Assembly: GCF_003264115.1 (NCBI RefSeq)
Contig: NZ_CP021912.1
Coordinates: 62,001-126,000, forward strand
DNA length: 64,000 bases
Source of the DNA: Erythrobacter sp. KY5
GTDB lineage: Bacteria; Pseudomonadota; Alphaproteobacteria; Sphingomonadales; Sphingomonadaceae
Direction: 5' to 3'
Shown one piece after another: positions 37,439-47,539 of this stretch. How positions within the stretch are numbered: position 1 is the stretch's first letter; each line of letters starts with the position of its first letter. Under the pieces are notes generated by a model. The model saw only the letters and a program-made list of their open reading frames with translations. It made no database searches and was not told the DNA's origin. A program made the translations under genes and the position numbers.

Positions 37439-39649
37439 ATGAACGACCGCTCTATTATCGACCCGTCCGAACCGGATGGCCGTGGCACTTGGCTTGAGAC
37501 CTATCTGCCTGAACACCAGATGGTCCCGGCTGAGCCGCGTCAGCAGCTTATCAGCCTGGCGACGGTGCGTGGCATCCTTTTCCGGCAACGGTGGCTTCTG
37601 GTCGGTGTGATCCTGTCGGCGTTGACCGTCGGCCTGATCATGACACTGCTGTCAACGCCGATGTATCAAGCCACCGCCAAGGTCAGCGTCGAGCCATATG
37701 GCGCCTTCATTCTTGAAGGTCAGGATGTCGAGCAGGGGATCGCCAGCAACCAGGTCGGCGAATTCCTCGCAACGCAAGTCGAGCTGATCAAGAGCCGCAG
37801 CATCGCAGAGGTGGTCGTTAAGGAGCGGAACCTCGGCGAGCGCTACGACCTGCTTGGACAGGATATCGACCAGCGCCGCTCACCTGACATGACCGATGAG
37901 CAATGGCTCGAGGCCAAGGAAGCGATAGCGACGTCCATTCTTGTCCGGGGCGTTACATCGGAAATTCCTGCGACGAGCTGGGTCATCCCGATCGGATTTC
38001 GCTCGGACAATCCAACTCTCGCGGCAGAGATGGCCAACGCCTATGCAGATGCGTTCATTTCGTCCGAAACCCGCGAAACTATCGAGGGTAATGAATACGC
38101 GATCGAATATCTGCGCGACCAGATCGAAATCGTTCGTGGCCGACTGGAAGAAGCAGAGCGTAGCGCTAACACCTACGCAAGAAACACCGGCATCGTGGTG
38201 CAGCCGGTCACTTCTGCTGACGGTTTGACTCAGTCGAATTCCACACTCACCAACGTCAATCTCGCAAGCATCAACCAGCGTTTCGCCGATGCGCGCGCAG
38301 CCCGTATCGCTGCTGAGCAGAAATGGCGTTCGATGGAAGGCCTGCCCGCAGCGCAGCTTCCCGAGGTTCAAAACAACCCTGTCCTGCAGGGCCTCATCAC
38401 GAACCGTACCGGCAAGCTCGCGGAATTGGCCGAATTGCGTCAGCGTTACAGTGACGAATTCCCTCAGATCCAGAACCTGATCGCGCAGATCGAAATCCTC
38501 GACGCGCAGATTGAGCGCAGCAGTGCGGATATTAAATCGACCGTACGCAACGCCTACATAGTCGCGCGCAATCAGGAGCAAGCGCTTCAAGCTGAACTGG
38601 GATCGCTTTCGAGCAGTTCGATGGCTGAGCAGGACGAGATGGTTCAGCTGGGCGCGCTTGAACGTGAAGCGAACGCGCTGCGTGAACAGCTTCAATCGCT
38701 GCTTGCACGTTTTAACCAGATCAGCAGTGCGGCAACTGCCAATAGCGGCACGATGACCAAGATCGAAAGTGCGCTCGTACCCGGCAGACCGTATGCGCCC
38801 AGCCTGATCCAGAACCTCGGGCTTTCGCTCGTTCTGGGTATTGGCCTTGCTGCCGGTCTCGCGGTACTTCGCGAGATGTTCGACGACCGCGTCCGGTCGC
38901 TTGATGAGGTAGAGCAGAAAATCGACCTGCCGCTTATCGGGCATACCCCGCACGTGGATGAGCGAGACATCGATTCCGAAAGTTCGAACAACTTCACTTC
39001 GCTGATGGAGGCCTATGCGTCGATCAAGGCAGCGATCGAGTTCTCCCTTCCTCGCAGTCGTAACGTCCTCCAGCTGACATCGACACACGAGTCCGAGGGT
39101 AAGTCGACCACCGCGGTTGTGCTTGCCGAACTGTTTGCCCGCTCAGGGCGCCGGACGCTTCTCATTGATGCCGATCTTCGCCGCCCATCGGTTGCGACCC
39201 TGCTTGAGCTTGAACGGCCCAAGGTAGGCCTCGTCGAAGTGCTCATGGGCCACGCCACTCTCGAGGAGACAGTCGTCAAAGGCGTACATGACAATCTCGA
39301 AGTTCTGCCCATCGGGGCGATCCCGCCCAATCCGGCCGAGATCCTTTCCTCGGACGAAATGGTCCAGTTCATCGAGAAGGTCCGCCACGAATATTCGCTG
39401 GTCCTGTTCGATTCATGCCCGGTTCTGGGGCTCGCTGACGCTCCAACGCTGGCGCGCAACGTCGACGGCACGATCTTCGTTCTCGAAGCGAACAAGGTAC
39501 CGTTCGCGCAGGCTCGCAACGCGGTGAAGCGCTTGCGCTCAGCGGGAGCAAATGTGCTCGGTCTGATCCTGACCAAGTACCGCGCGCTCGAGGCTGGCCA
39601 AGGCTACGGTTACCAGTACAACTATTACGAGTACGGTTCGGACAAGTAG
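37439..39649 (+). CDS. wzc: Polysaccharide co-polymerase with BY-kinase domain, Wzc type
   Basis: The 736-residue product has a Wzz domain with helices near 52-72 and 455-475 and a long coiled-coil periplasmic part. The cytoplasmic tyrosine kinase follows, with Walker A THESEGKSTT near 550, Walker A-prime LLIDADLRRPSV and Walker B VLFDSCPVLGLADAP. The tail GQGYGYQYNYYEYGSDK is a tyrosine cluster for autophosphorylation. It controls chain length and assembly with Wza. The matching Wzb phosphatase is not in the window. Confidence 0.94.
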   Translation: MNDRSIIDPSEPDGRGTWLETYLPEHQMVPAEPRQQLISLATVRGILFRQRWLLVGVILSALTVGLIMTLLSTPMYQATAKVSVEPYGAFILEGQDVEQGIASNQVGEFLATQVELIKSRSIAEVVVKERNLGERYDLLGQDIDQRRSPDMTDEQWLEAKEAIATSILVRGVTSEIPATSWVIPIGFRSDNPTLAAEMANAYADAFISSETRETIEGNEYAIEYLRDQIEIVRGRLEEAERSANTYARNTGIVVQPVTSADGLTQSNSTLTNVNLASINQRFADARAARIAAEQKWRSMEGLPAAQLPEVQNNPVLQGLITNRTGKLAELAELRQRYSDEFPQIQNLIAQIEILDAQIERSSADIKSTVRNAYIVARNQEQALQAELGSLSSSSMAEQDEMVQLGALEREANALREQLQSLLARFNQISSAATANSGTMTKIESALVPGRPYAPSLIQNLGLSLVLGIGLAAGLAVLREMFDDRVRSLDEVEQKIDLPLIGHTPHVDERDIDSESSNNFTSLMEAYASIKAAIEFSLPRSRNVLQLTSTHESEGKSTTAVVLAELFARSGRRTLLIDADLRRPSVATLLELERPKVGLVEVLMGHATLEETVVKGVHDNLEVLPIGAIPPNPAEILSSDEMVQFIEKVRHEYSLVLFDSCPVLGLADAPTLARNVDGTIFVLEANKVPFAQARNAVKRLRSAGANVLGLILTKYRALEAGQGYGYQYNYYEYGSDK

Positions 39650-39741
39650 AGCTTGCCTCGTGATGGTTGCGGCTGGCCAAGCCCCCTCCGTTCGCCATCC
39701 AAGCAAAGCATTTGCGCCAGAGGTCTTGGAAGATTGATCCC

Positions 39742-40617
39742 GTGACCCAAGTCAGGCCCTTCACGCTGATAATTCCGGCGCATAACGAAGAAGCTGTCAT
39801 CGCCCGTTGCCTTGCAACAGCGACTGACAGCATGGCGCCCGGCGACCCAATGGAGGTTATCGTCGCGGCCAATGGCTGCACCGACGGCACAGTTGCAATT
39901 GCCAAGGCGAGCGCTCCCTCTGCGCAGGTTCTGGCTCTTCCGGAGGGCTCCAAGACAGGCGCGATCAACGCCGCTCTTCGCATCGCCAGCCATGCGCCGG
40001 TTATCATTCTCGATGCTGACGTTGAATGCAATCACACGTCTCTGGCTGCGCTTGCCGACGCGCTGCATGCCCCAGGGGTGATGACTGCGGCTCCCGCCAT
40101 CAGGCTCAACCTCGATCGATGCAACTGGTTCGTGAAAGCCTATTATCGGGCGTGGGCGCAGCAGCCCTACGCCAAGGCCGGCAAGGGCGGCGCAGGTTGT
40201 TATGGCCTTTCCCGGGCTGCGATTGATCAGATTGGCGAGTTTCCGCCGATAATCGGTGACGATATCTGGATCCACACCCGATTTGCCGATGACACCAAGC
40301 GCATGATTACCCAAACGCCTCTAGGCGATCCGGTGTTTTCAATCGTCCGCCCTCCGCGCACCGCCTCTCAACAAATCAAGGTCGAGGCGCGCAGGCAGAT
40401 CGGCAACAGCGAGGTCCGGCAAAACCATCCAAGTTCATTCATGACCAGTCTCGCAGGTCAGCAGGGATTGAGCGTGGCGCTTCGTTCGGGAGCATCGCCG
40501 ATTGACCTAGCTGTCTTCTACTCGATGAAAGTGCTCGCGCGGCTTCAGGCCCGCCTTGATGCGTGGCGGGGCCGGGGCGCCTCATGGACCCGCGACCTCA
40601 CTTCCAGGCAAGCATGA
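39742..40617 (+). CDS. Glycosyltransferase family 2
   Basis: The 291-residue product is a GT2 (GT-A fold): FTLIIPAHNEEAVIARCLAT, then EVIVAANGCTDGTV, and the DxD-type site IILDADVECN, with late GDDIWIHTRFAD. It probably adds a sugar to the lipid-linked repeat unit on the inner face of the inner membrane. The GTG at 39742 has TTGGAAGA upstream and gives a compact N terminus. The next GT gene starts at the adjacent base. Confidence 0.88.
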   Translation: MTQVRPFTLIIPAHNEEAVIARCLATATDSMAPGDPMEVIVAANGCTDGTVAIAKASAPSAQVLALPEGSKTGAINAALRIASHAPVIILDADVECNHTSLAALADALHAPGVMTAAPAIRLNLDRCNWFVKAYYRAWAQQPYAKAGKGGAGCYGLSRAAIDQIGEFPPIIGDDIWIHTRFADDTKRMITQTPLGDPVFSIVRPPRTASQQIKVEARRQIGNSEVRQNHPSSFMTSLAGQQGLSVALRSGASPIDLAVFYSMKVLARLQARLDAWRGRGASWTRDLTSRQA

Positions 40618-41610
40618 GTGACGCAGCATATGGCCCCCTCATCTCACTCAAAATCTGCCAGCGAAGAACCGTCGATCAGCGTTCTGGTTGTCGCCTACAA
40701 TTCTACCGACGTGATCGACGCTTGCCTCCGATCAATTGAACCTGCCAGCATCAACCAAAGTTTCGAAGTCCTGTTCGTAGACAATGGCGACGGGTCGACC
40801 GAAGCTCAGGTGAAAGACACATTTCCCTGGGTTCGCATCGTGCCCAGTCAGGGCAATGTCGGCTTTGCTGCGGGAAACAACCTGCTCGCATCGCAGGCAA
40901 GGGGCGAATATCTGCTCCTACTCAATCCGGATGCCGAACTTGAGGCAGGCGCGCTCGACGCGCTCATGGAGGGCGCCCGCAAGCACAATGAGGCAGCTGC
41001 ATGGGGTGGGGTTACTCTCAACCGGGATGCGCAGCCCGATCTCAGCAACACCGTTTGCCTGCCCTCCCTTGGCGAGATGGCAAGCCGCGTCATCGGTCGA
41101 TCAAGTGCTGCTGGCGCGATCCATCAGGACTTTACGCGCGACACCCGTGTCGAGGTCCTAAGCGGCAGCTTTGTCATGTTCTCGCGCAGCGCTTGGGACG
41201 AGGTCGCTGGCCTCGATGCGAGCTACTTCCTCTACAGCGAGGAAGTCGACCTGTTCTATCGGCTTGGCCAGAGAGGCTACAGCTTCTGGCGAATTGGCAA
41301 AGCGCGAGGCTATCATGACCTTGGTCATGGCGAACCGCTTTCCGAGATGCGGTTGCTCTATCGCGCTGCGGGAACCATGCAGTTTGCGCGTTTGCACTGG
41401 AGAAAGCTGGACCAGGTGCTTGCATTTCTTCTGCTGTGGGCTGGAGCCTGGCAGCGTTACCTCGTTGGGCTGCTGATTGGCCGATGGAAACCACACTATC
41501 GTCTTGTTGGGACGAGCCATCGCTCTATCGCATTGCGACCTTGGCTTTGGCGGCATGGCTATCACCCTGAAAAAGGCCTTCTCGCCCGAACTCGTATCCA
41601 TAGAGACTGA
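40618..41610 (+). CDS. Glycosyltransferase family 2, rhamnosyltransferase-like
   Basis: The 330-residue product shows SVLVVAYNSTDVIDACLRSI, FVDNGDGST, NVGFAAGNNLLAS, LLLNPDAELEAG and late SGSFVMFSRSAWDEVAGLDA with YSEEVDLFYRL. This pattern is typical of WbbL-like GT2 rhamnosyltransferases. The GTG start at 40618 directly follows the previous stop codon. The donor sugar is inferred from similarity only; no rml genes are in the window. Confidence 0.88.
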   Translation: MTQHMAPSSHSKSASEEPSISVLVVAYNSTDVIDACLRSIEPASINQSFEVLFVDNGDGSTEAQVKDTFPWVRIVPSQGNVGFAAGNNLLASQARGEYLLLLNPDAELEAGALDALMEGARKHNEAAAWGGVTLNRDAQPDLSNTVCLPSLGEMASRVIGRSSAAGAIHQDFTRDTRVEVLSGSFVMFSRSAWDEVAGLDASYFLYSEEVDLFYRLGQRGYSFWRIGKARGYHDLGHGEPLSEMRLLYRAAGTMQFARLHWRKLDQVLAFLLLWAGAWQRYLVGLLIGRWKPHYRLVGTSHRSIALRPWLWRHGYHPEKGLLARTRIHRD

Positions 41611-41635
41611 GCGCCGAACTACCGACGATCTCAAG

Positions 41636-43012
41636 CTAGGCTCTCGCGGGGGGTCTTCGTGCAGGAGGCGCGCCTTCTGCCGGATGCGGCTTCCAAATCA
41701 TTACACGGCGTCCCGCTGGCCGCGCCTGTCGCTGAGTGTACGTGCCAAGCGAGACTGCTATCCCGACCAGCATGAAGTACCATGCAAGAGTGGTGAGCCA
41801 GAGCGAAACCGAGTTCAAGCCAAGTGAAAATACGCCGAGAGATATTGCGACGCCCCGGAGCAGGCGCGCATCTGCGGCCGCCATCTGCCGTGACTTCCAG
41901 GCGACCGTCCCGATCGCCAGCATGGCTGCCCCAAGGATAAAAACGGTTGCAGGAATGCCGAAGCGCAGCGCCACGATAAGCCAGAACCAGTCGAATGAAT
42001 CAGAGTGCATCCAGTCGGGTCGGTCCCAATCCGCATAACCGATGCCGAACCACGGATTTTCGGCAACGTTCTGAGAACCGTACTTCCAGATCAGGACACG
42101 GTTGTACGCCGACACCGAATTCAGCGAGGCGTAACGAACAAGGAGACCATAAAAGCCCGTGTTGCTTGAAAGCTCGATGACCACATAAGCGAGTCCAGTA
42201 AAGGACAGAAACAATCGCCAAGTAAGATTGAAAAACCGTTCCGTCAGCCAGTCATATCCATACATAGCCAGGCCGACGACAAGCCCCAAAAGCGCAGCAG
42301 AGCTCATCGTAAATGCTGCGAACATCGATCCAACCCAGCCGAGAAACTTTGGCAGGCCTCGAAGGCCGGAAAGCATGTAAATCGGGACAAAGCTTGCAAG
42401 GAAAATACCTGCAAGGATCGGGTGCGGGAATGACGCCATTCCTCGCATGAAGCCTAACCGCACGTCGGCACGCACCGGGCCCGGATTGCCCGTCACAGCA
42501 GAAGCAATAGACTGAACAATATGCTGGTGGGTGACCGCCTCTGCAAAAACCATCACGCCCGTAAATGCCACACCCGGCGCGGCAAGGATCAGGAAACGGC
42601 GAAGATCGGTCGGGGATTGAATTGTCGCCCTGGCAAGGAAATAGGCTAGACCGATATCGACAAGGTGAGAGCCCCCCTGAACCATCGCGGTCGTTAGCAG
42701 TCCACTGGTCATATAGGAGGCGAGTGTGATCCAAATGATGGAAAGGATCAAAAACACGTCGGGCCACACAAAGCGCAGATTCTTGCTGAGGGCGCTCGTC
42801 ATCAGGTAGATCGTCGCACCGAGCAGAAAAATGCGGTATGGCGAGAGGTAGAAGCTGCCTAGTGTGATGTTGAATTGCTGAGGCACGAGAATGAGATAGA
42901 GGAGCACCGTCGCCAGGCCGACTCTGACCACGCTGCTGCGATCCGGCTTTTGCGCAAAGGCAACTTGCCGGCGAACCGGCAACGGCTGGCGAATTCTTTG
43001 AGTGTTGTTCAT
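41636..43012 (-). CDS. O-antigen ligase/polymerase-family membrane protein (Wzy-like)
   Basis: The 458-residue product has ten or more membrane helices and a periplasmic loop containing NRVLIWKYGSQNVAENPWFGIGY, the Wzy_C/ligase signature. It most likely polymerises repeat units made by this locus. A basic, proline-rich C-terminal tail extends into the cytoplasm. It runs opposite to the main gene direction and is divergent from the spike-like pair. Confidence 0.85.
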   Translation of the reverse strand: MNNTQRIRQPLPVRRQVAFAQKPDRSSVVRVGLATVLLYLILVPQQFNITLGSFYLSPYRIFLLGATIYLMTSALSKNLRFVWPDVFLILSIIWITLASYMTSGLLTTAMVQGGSHLVDIGLAYFLARATIQSPTDLRRFLILAAPGVAFTGVMVFAEAVTHQHIVQSIASAVTGNPGPVRADVRLGFMRGMASFPHPILAGIFLASFVPIYMLSGLRGLPKFLGWVGSMFAAFTMSSAALLGLVVGLAMYGYDWLTERFFNLTWRLFLSFTGLAYVVIELSSNTGFYGLLVRYASLNSVSAYNRVLIWKYGSQNVAENPWFGIGYADWDRPDWMHSDSFDWFWLIVALRFGIPATVFILGAAMLAIGTVAWKSRQMAAADARLLRGVAISLGVFSLGLNSVSLWLTTLAWYFMLVGIAVSLGTYTQRQARPAGRRVMIWKPHPAEGAPPARRPPARA

Positions 43013-43263
43013 ACGTCTTTGCGGATGAGCCCGCCCCGGTTTCCCTCAAACCTCAACAACATGCTAGACGACCAAGACATTGCCGTAAGCCGTTAGTCCG
43101 ACTGGCTAGCACCGTTAGCGAAGCCATTCCACTCCAAGATGTGCGAGCGTTTCTTCAGGGGACATGCAATCCCTGTGAATTTAACTGCAAGTCAAGAAAC
43201 AACTTTCCTACATGTAACCTATTTGGTTATCAATCAGACTTCTGATCAATGGAAAGGTTCGCA

Positions 43264-43530
43264 ATGTCCGACGAATTTGAGTCCGCCGCCCAAACCGCCC
43301 TTACTCCAAGCGAGAATGCTTTCCCCGTTATTCCAAACGACACGACACCGCTCGCCAGCGTACCGAAGTACCTCTATGTAGGCAGCGCAGGAAACGTAAC
43401 CCTCCGGGCAATGGATGCGGCGACCGATGTGGTGTTCGAGAACGTTCCGGCAGGGGGATACATTTACGTAAGAGCCAGCCATGTCCGGGCCTCCGGTACG
43501 ACTGCCACGTCTATCGTGGCCTGCGCCTAA
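43264..43530 (+). CDS. GTA/phage head-spike base-like protein (Rcc01079/GhsA type)
   Basis: The 88-residue product reads FPVIPNDTTPLASVPKYLYV, GSAGNVTLRAMD, VVFENVPAGGYIYVRASHVR, ASGTTATSIVACA. This is the pattern of the spike base proteins known from gene transfer agents (RCAP_Rcc01079 family). The family has an N-terminal acidic stretch, a LPxxLYVGxxGxVTV strand and a C-terminal R-x-V-xASGTTAT motif. The ATG at 43264 has GGAAAGG just upstream. The next, much larger gene starts in its stop codon (TAATG). No other phage genes are present. The assignment is by motif recall and should be searched. Confidence 0.62.
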   Translation: MSDEFESAAQTALTPSENAFPVIPNDTTPLASVPKYLYVGSAGNVTLRAMDAATDVVFENVPAGGYIYVRASHVRASGTTATSIVACA

Positions 43531-46067
43531 TGCTCGCGCGAATGATTGCGGCTGGCCAAGTCCAGCTCGGTGGCGGCTCAAATCCGACACCCCCGCCGCC
43601 GCCTCCGCCACCTCCTCCACCGCCAACAAACGCCGATTTCGTGGTGGCTTCAGATGCGGAGTGGGACGCCGTTTTCGCAAATGACGCGCTGACCCTCTCG
43701 GGAAAAACAGTGGAGGTGAGCGGAAGCAATTTTACCCAGCGCATCATATCTGATCTCGACATGGAGGCTGCTGGTGCCCCGCTCGTGATACGAGGCGCCG
43801 ATGGGTCCGCCAGCATTCCCTCAATCCTTTTGAACGGGACCGTACGCGGGATCGATTTTTCCTCGCTGAACTTTCAGATGACGGGATGGCCGAGCGACCA
43901 CAGTGCCTGCTTGATGCTTGGGACCGGCAGGTTCGGGAAGCTTCGATTTCTCAACGGCACCACTTTCCGCCACGGCTACGGTCCGGATCAGAACGATTTT
44001 GAGACGGCCGCTGAGCTCCCTGAATATGAGCGGATCGATAACGTCACCACTGCTACGTCCGAGAGCACAACCCATCCACTCATCTGGCAGGATCCAAGTG
44101 CTCCGACAGGGTGGATCGAGTTTTTCAACCGAGGCAACGGGGCCGTGCATGTGAAAGTGGGCGCATCCAACGTCACCGCGAGTACCTTCGACATCGAATG
44201 TGCGCCTGGCGCCCGTATACGCCTCAACTCACTTGACCCCGACGTAGACACTCACTTCGCGATTATTGCGCCATCAGGTGCGAGCGAGGTGAATGCCCGA
44301 ACCGAAATCGGACTGTCGGAATATCTGGCCAATGCACTGCGCCAAACGGGCGGGGCAGTGCTAGAAGACATCGAATTTCGCAACTGCCTGTTTAGGGATC
44401 TCAGCAATGCAGCAAAGGGCCTTCGGCCAACGGTAGGCTGCATCATGATGGATTGTGATTTCGATCGCATTTATCAGGACATCATCGCGCTCGCTCCAGA
44501 GCCTGATGTGCCAATCCATATCCTGAGGAACATCGAAAGCCTGCCCTTCGCCCGGACTGGCATTGCAGAAGAATTGAACGGCGATGCCCGCGACCCGCAT
44601 GGCGACCAGTTCCAGATGTTCGAGAACAGCGCATCTGGCACCGTGGGACCCGTCTACTACGCTGGCAATCGCATCCGCCTTACGCCGCGCCGCCAAGGCA
44701 TCCGGAGCCAGGGCATCTTCGTATCCGATAATGACTTTGACCCAAGCTTCACCGACCTATTCTTCATCTCGACGATGCAGATCGGCGGTTCCGGTCGCGC
44801 ACTCTCGCTTGGCGAAGAGGGAACAAGCTTCAAGGTTCGCGATGCCTTCATCTATGGGGTAACGGCATTCGACGGATCGAATCCCAGCTCCGACCTTCCC
44901 TTCATCTCGGTCGATCATGACGGCGACGGCACGGTCTACGTTGCCAATTGCATTGCGACCGAGCTGCGCGTCACCGATGCCGACTGGCAGAGACAGGATA
45001 ACCTCATTTTGTCCGATGCTCAGCTGCGTGACGCCGTGTTCCCGAACCTTGATAGCTTGCCCCTCGCCTATGAACGAGCAGAGATCGAGGCTGCAATGGT
45101 CTCCGCCGCAGAAGGAGAAGGGTTAGGCGCAATCGCCACTTCTGATGCCATCGACTGGACCACGAGCGACCATGTCTCCGTAATCAGGTGGGAAAATTTG
45201 CCGAGCGGAGCGCACTGGAGTGCCGTTGAAAACCAGCAGGCCGATAGCCTCATCGCGCTTCCTCTACGCAAGATCCTCAATCGCCGCGCGTCGCAAAGCG
45301 TGGTCATTGCCAGCGGAACAGAGTGGCGTTCCGTTTCAAGCGACGGCACGACCGAGATTCAGGCTTGGACCAACAGTAATGGCACAATCGAGCCGGATCA
45401 GTACATTCAAGTGCGCGGTCGAAGCGCAACTATGGACGGAGGCAAGGTCACCGTCTCGGTCGCCATCAATGGCTTTACACAGGAGGCGAGCATAACGTCC
45501 GCCTCCGTCCCCTCCGAATTTCTGACACAAGGAGATCCTATCGGATACTTTCAAGATCCAGCGGGCGTGCCGGCTGGTACCTCAAGAATCACTGCTCGCG
45601 GTCAGTTCAATGTTCCGTTTGATTTCGTACAAGGGGTCAAGCTGTTCGCTCAGGTCAGCACCGGATGCGACCTCACACTTCAGCCTGATGGCTCGCTCAA
45701 AGCCACAATCGAGGATGGGGCAGGAGCCAAGACGCTAACCAACTTCGAAGTTGTGCCAGCAGGTTTCTTCACTCCCGACACGTGGCACACGGTCGAGTTT
45801 GATGTCGACCAGGCCGCGCGCGAAGTGAGGGTCGTCCTCAATGGCTCTGTCTTCACCACCGCGTTTGCTTTCTCTGGCAACAGCGTTTTCCAGTCCACTC
45901 GTGCGTTCTTGTTTGCGGCAAGCGCGAATGGCAACACGCCGCTCCCGACCGGCACCCGAATGGCAAACCTGTCCGTCGACATGGACGGAGCTCGACACAA
46001 GACGATTGGTAACACTGCGAATGAAGCAAATGCCGACCCGTGGAAACGGGCCGGAAATTTCGCGTGA
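43530..46067 (+). CDS. Large beta-helix spike-fibre-like protein with polyproline linker
   Basis: The 845-residue product begins MLARMIAAGQVQLGGGSNPT. A run of twelve prolines follows, then a long segment with beta-helix style repeats (VLEDIEFRNCLFRDLSNAAK, then MMDCDFDRIYQDII). The C-terminal domain near 620-830 looks like a concanavalin/LamG-type jelly roll (DTWHTVEFDVDQAAREVRVV). It has no signal peptide, so it is not secreted by Sec. Its start overlaps the stop of the spike-base-like gene (TAATG). Together they resemble the base and fibre of GTA head spikes; the alternative is a cell-surface polysaccharide-binding or -cleaving protein. Confidence 0.6.
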   Translation: MLARMIAAGQVQLGGGSNPTPPPPPPPPPPPPTNADFVVASDAEWDAVFANDALTLSGKTVEVSGSNFTQRIISDLDMEAAGAPLVIRGADGSASIPSILLNGTVRGIDFSSLNFQMTGWPSDHSACLMLGTGRFGKLRFLNGTTFRHGYGPDQNDFETAAELPEYERIDNVTTATSESTTHPLIWQDPSAPTGWIEFFNRGNGAVHVKVGASNVTASTFDIECAPGARIRLNSLDPDVDTHFAIIAPSGASEVNARTEIGLSEYLANALRQTGGAVLEDIEFRNCLFRDLSNAAKGLRPTVGCIMMDCDFDRIYQDIIALAPEPDVPIHILRNIESLPFARTGIAEELNGDARDPHGDQFQMFENSASGTVGPVYYAGNRIRLTPRRQGIRSQGIFVSDNDFDPSFTDLFFISTMQIGGSGRALSLGEEGTSFKVRDAFIYGVTAFDGSNPSSDLPFISVDHDGDGTVYVANCIATELRVTDADWQRQDNLILSDAQLRDAVFPNLDSLPLAYERAEIEAAMVSAAEGEGLGAIATSDAIDWTTSDHVSVIRWENLPSGAHWSAVENQQADSLIALPLRKILNRRASQSVVIASGTEWRSVSSDGTTEIQAWTNSNGTIEPDQYIQVRGRSATMDGGKVTVSVAINGFTQEASITSASVPSEFLTQGDPIGYFQDPAGVPAGTSRITARGQFNVPFDFVQGVKLFAQVSTGCDLTLQPDGSLKATIEDGAGAKTLTNFEVVPAGFFTPDTWHTVEFDVDQAAREVRVVLNGSVFTTAFAFSGNSVFQSTRAFLFAASANGNTPLPTGTRMANLSVDMDGARHKTIGNTANEANADPWKRAGNFA

Positions 46068-46223
46068 TCGGCGAACCGTAGCTGCGATCGGAGGGCCTCA
46101 GGAAAAGAAGACTGGACAATCGAATCGCCAAGCGACACTCCGCAATTTTTGGCCAAACATGTTCCAGGCCGATGACTGCCGAAGGACAATTTCACCGAAC
46201 ATGAACGCACTCATGCGACACGA

Positions 46224-47534
46224 ATGGGGCGGTTGATGCAGGCGGTGCTTCGCAAACTGGAGCAACACTCGGCTGCCCTTTCCTCGCTTGCAATCCGCGG
46301 CGCGTCAGTCTTGGCTGGTTTTGCGGTGACAATTATGATCGGCAGCTCAATGGGAGCCGCCGCAACCGGGCAGTTCGCTCTTACCGCTCAGACTGCGATC
46401 TTCCTTGCCGTAATCGGACTATTGGGCCTCGACGTAGGCGTGGTGCGTCATTTCGCGAAAACGCTCGCGTCTGGCGCACCACTGGCACTCGCTACAGTTT
46501 TGAGAGTTTGTACGCTCGGGTTCACGTTCATGGCTGCGATTGGCCTTATCCTGTTGCTGGCGGGCGATCTTGTCTGGCTGCCTCTATTCGGTGACGTCGT
46601 CCCACGTGAATTCCTGATCGTCCTTTGCGCCCTGCTCGTCGCGCGAGGTGGCGTCCAGCTTCTAGGGGCCTTGCTGCGCTCACAACATCGCTTCACTAGT
46701 GGGCAATTCGTCGCCGCCTTAGCAATCCCCGCGTCCACAGCGTTTGCGCTGGTCACTGGAATTGCAGATTCAGTCGAGGACGCGTTGTGGGCGGCGTCTG
46801 CGGGTGGGTTTGTCGCGATGGTATTTGCCGCAATCACCTTTCGTCGCCACGTCAGGCGCAGCGTAGAAGCGCTGGACATATCGCTAAAAACTGTACTGAC
46901 GTCTTCGATCCCGCTCTGGGGCGTCGCAATGGCGACCAATATTGGCGACTGGTATGGACTGGCTGTCGCAGCAAGCATGCTGGGGGCAGCGGAAGCGGGG
47001 TACTATCGTGTCGCGGCTCAGATCGCAGCTGTGCTCCAGATCATCTCAGTTGCGCTTTTCGCGGTCTATTCGGCCAAAATCAGCACCGCCTATCACGCAG
47101 ACGATACCGAGCTTGTTGCGCGCCTCGCGCGTTCTGCGGTTCGGCTTAGCACAGCCGCCGCCTTACCTGCCTCGATCATCTTGCTGATAGCCAGCGAACC
47201 CTTGCTACAACTGATTGGCGATGAGTTCATTGCAGCAAGGTCGCTCGTTTACATTCTGGTCGTAGGGCAACTTGCTTTCACCTTGACCGGTCCGTGCGGT
47301 CTCGTGCTTGCAATGTCCGGCCACGAGAAGATAAATCTCATCATCACGGTCGCCGGCACCTTGCTCCTGCTCGCCTGCGTTCCAGCCGCTGCAGCCTATG
47401 CCGGATTAGAAGGTATCGCGGTGTGTATTTCCGCGATCATGCTGTTACGCAACATCCTGGCTTACATGATCGTGCGCTACAAACTCGGTATCGGCATTTG
47501 GACAGGCACCGTGCGCGCTAGCTCAATGGACTGA
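46224..47534 (+). CDS. Polysaccharide flippase, Wzx/MATE-like
   Basis: The 436-residue protein has about twelve to fourteen membrane helices and the Wzx pattern (SLAIRGASVLAGFAVTIMIG, GQFALTAQTAIFLAVIG, then GLDVGVVRHFAKTLA). It would move the lipid-linked repeat unit to the periplasm. It is encoded among glycan genes, opposite in strand to the Wzy-like gene. An alternative ATG lies 12 bp in. Confidence 0.85.
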   Translation: MGRLMQAVLRKLEQHSAALSSLAIRGASVLAGFAVTIMIGSSMGAAATGQFALTAQTAIFLAVIGLLGLDVGVVRHFAKTLASGAPLALATVLRVCTLGFTFMAAIGLILLLAGDLVWLPLFGDVVPREFLIVLCALLVARGGVQLLGALLRSQHRFTSGQFVAALAIPASTAFALVTGIADSVEDALWAASAGGFVAMVFAAITFRRHVRRSVEALDISLKTVLTSSIPLWGVAMATNIGDWYGLAVAASMLGAAEAGYYRVAAQIAAVLQIISVALFAVYSAKISTAYHADDTELVARLARSAVRLSTAAALPASIILLIASEPLLQLIGDEFIAARSLVYILVVGQLAFTLTGPCGLVLAMSGHEKINLIITVAGTLLLLACVPAAAAYAGLEGIAVCISAIMLLRNILAYMIVRYKLGIGIWTGTVRASSMD

Positions 47535-47539
47535 ATTCG

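Noticed and set aside
37880-39088. 402-codon minus-strand frame opposite wzc
   Set aside because: It is an antisense shadow of wzc, which has clear kinase motifs.
43264-46067. Prophage remnant as explanation of the spike-like genes
   Set aside because: No capsid, terminase, integrase or lysis genes are nearby; the two genes are embedded in an EPS locus.
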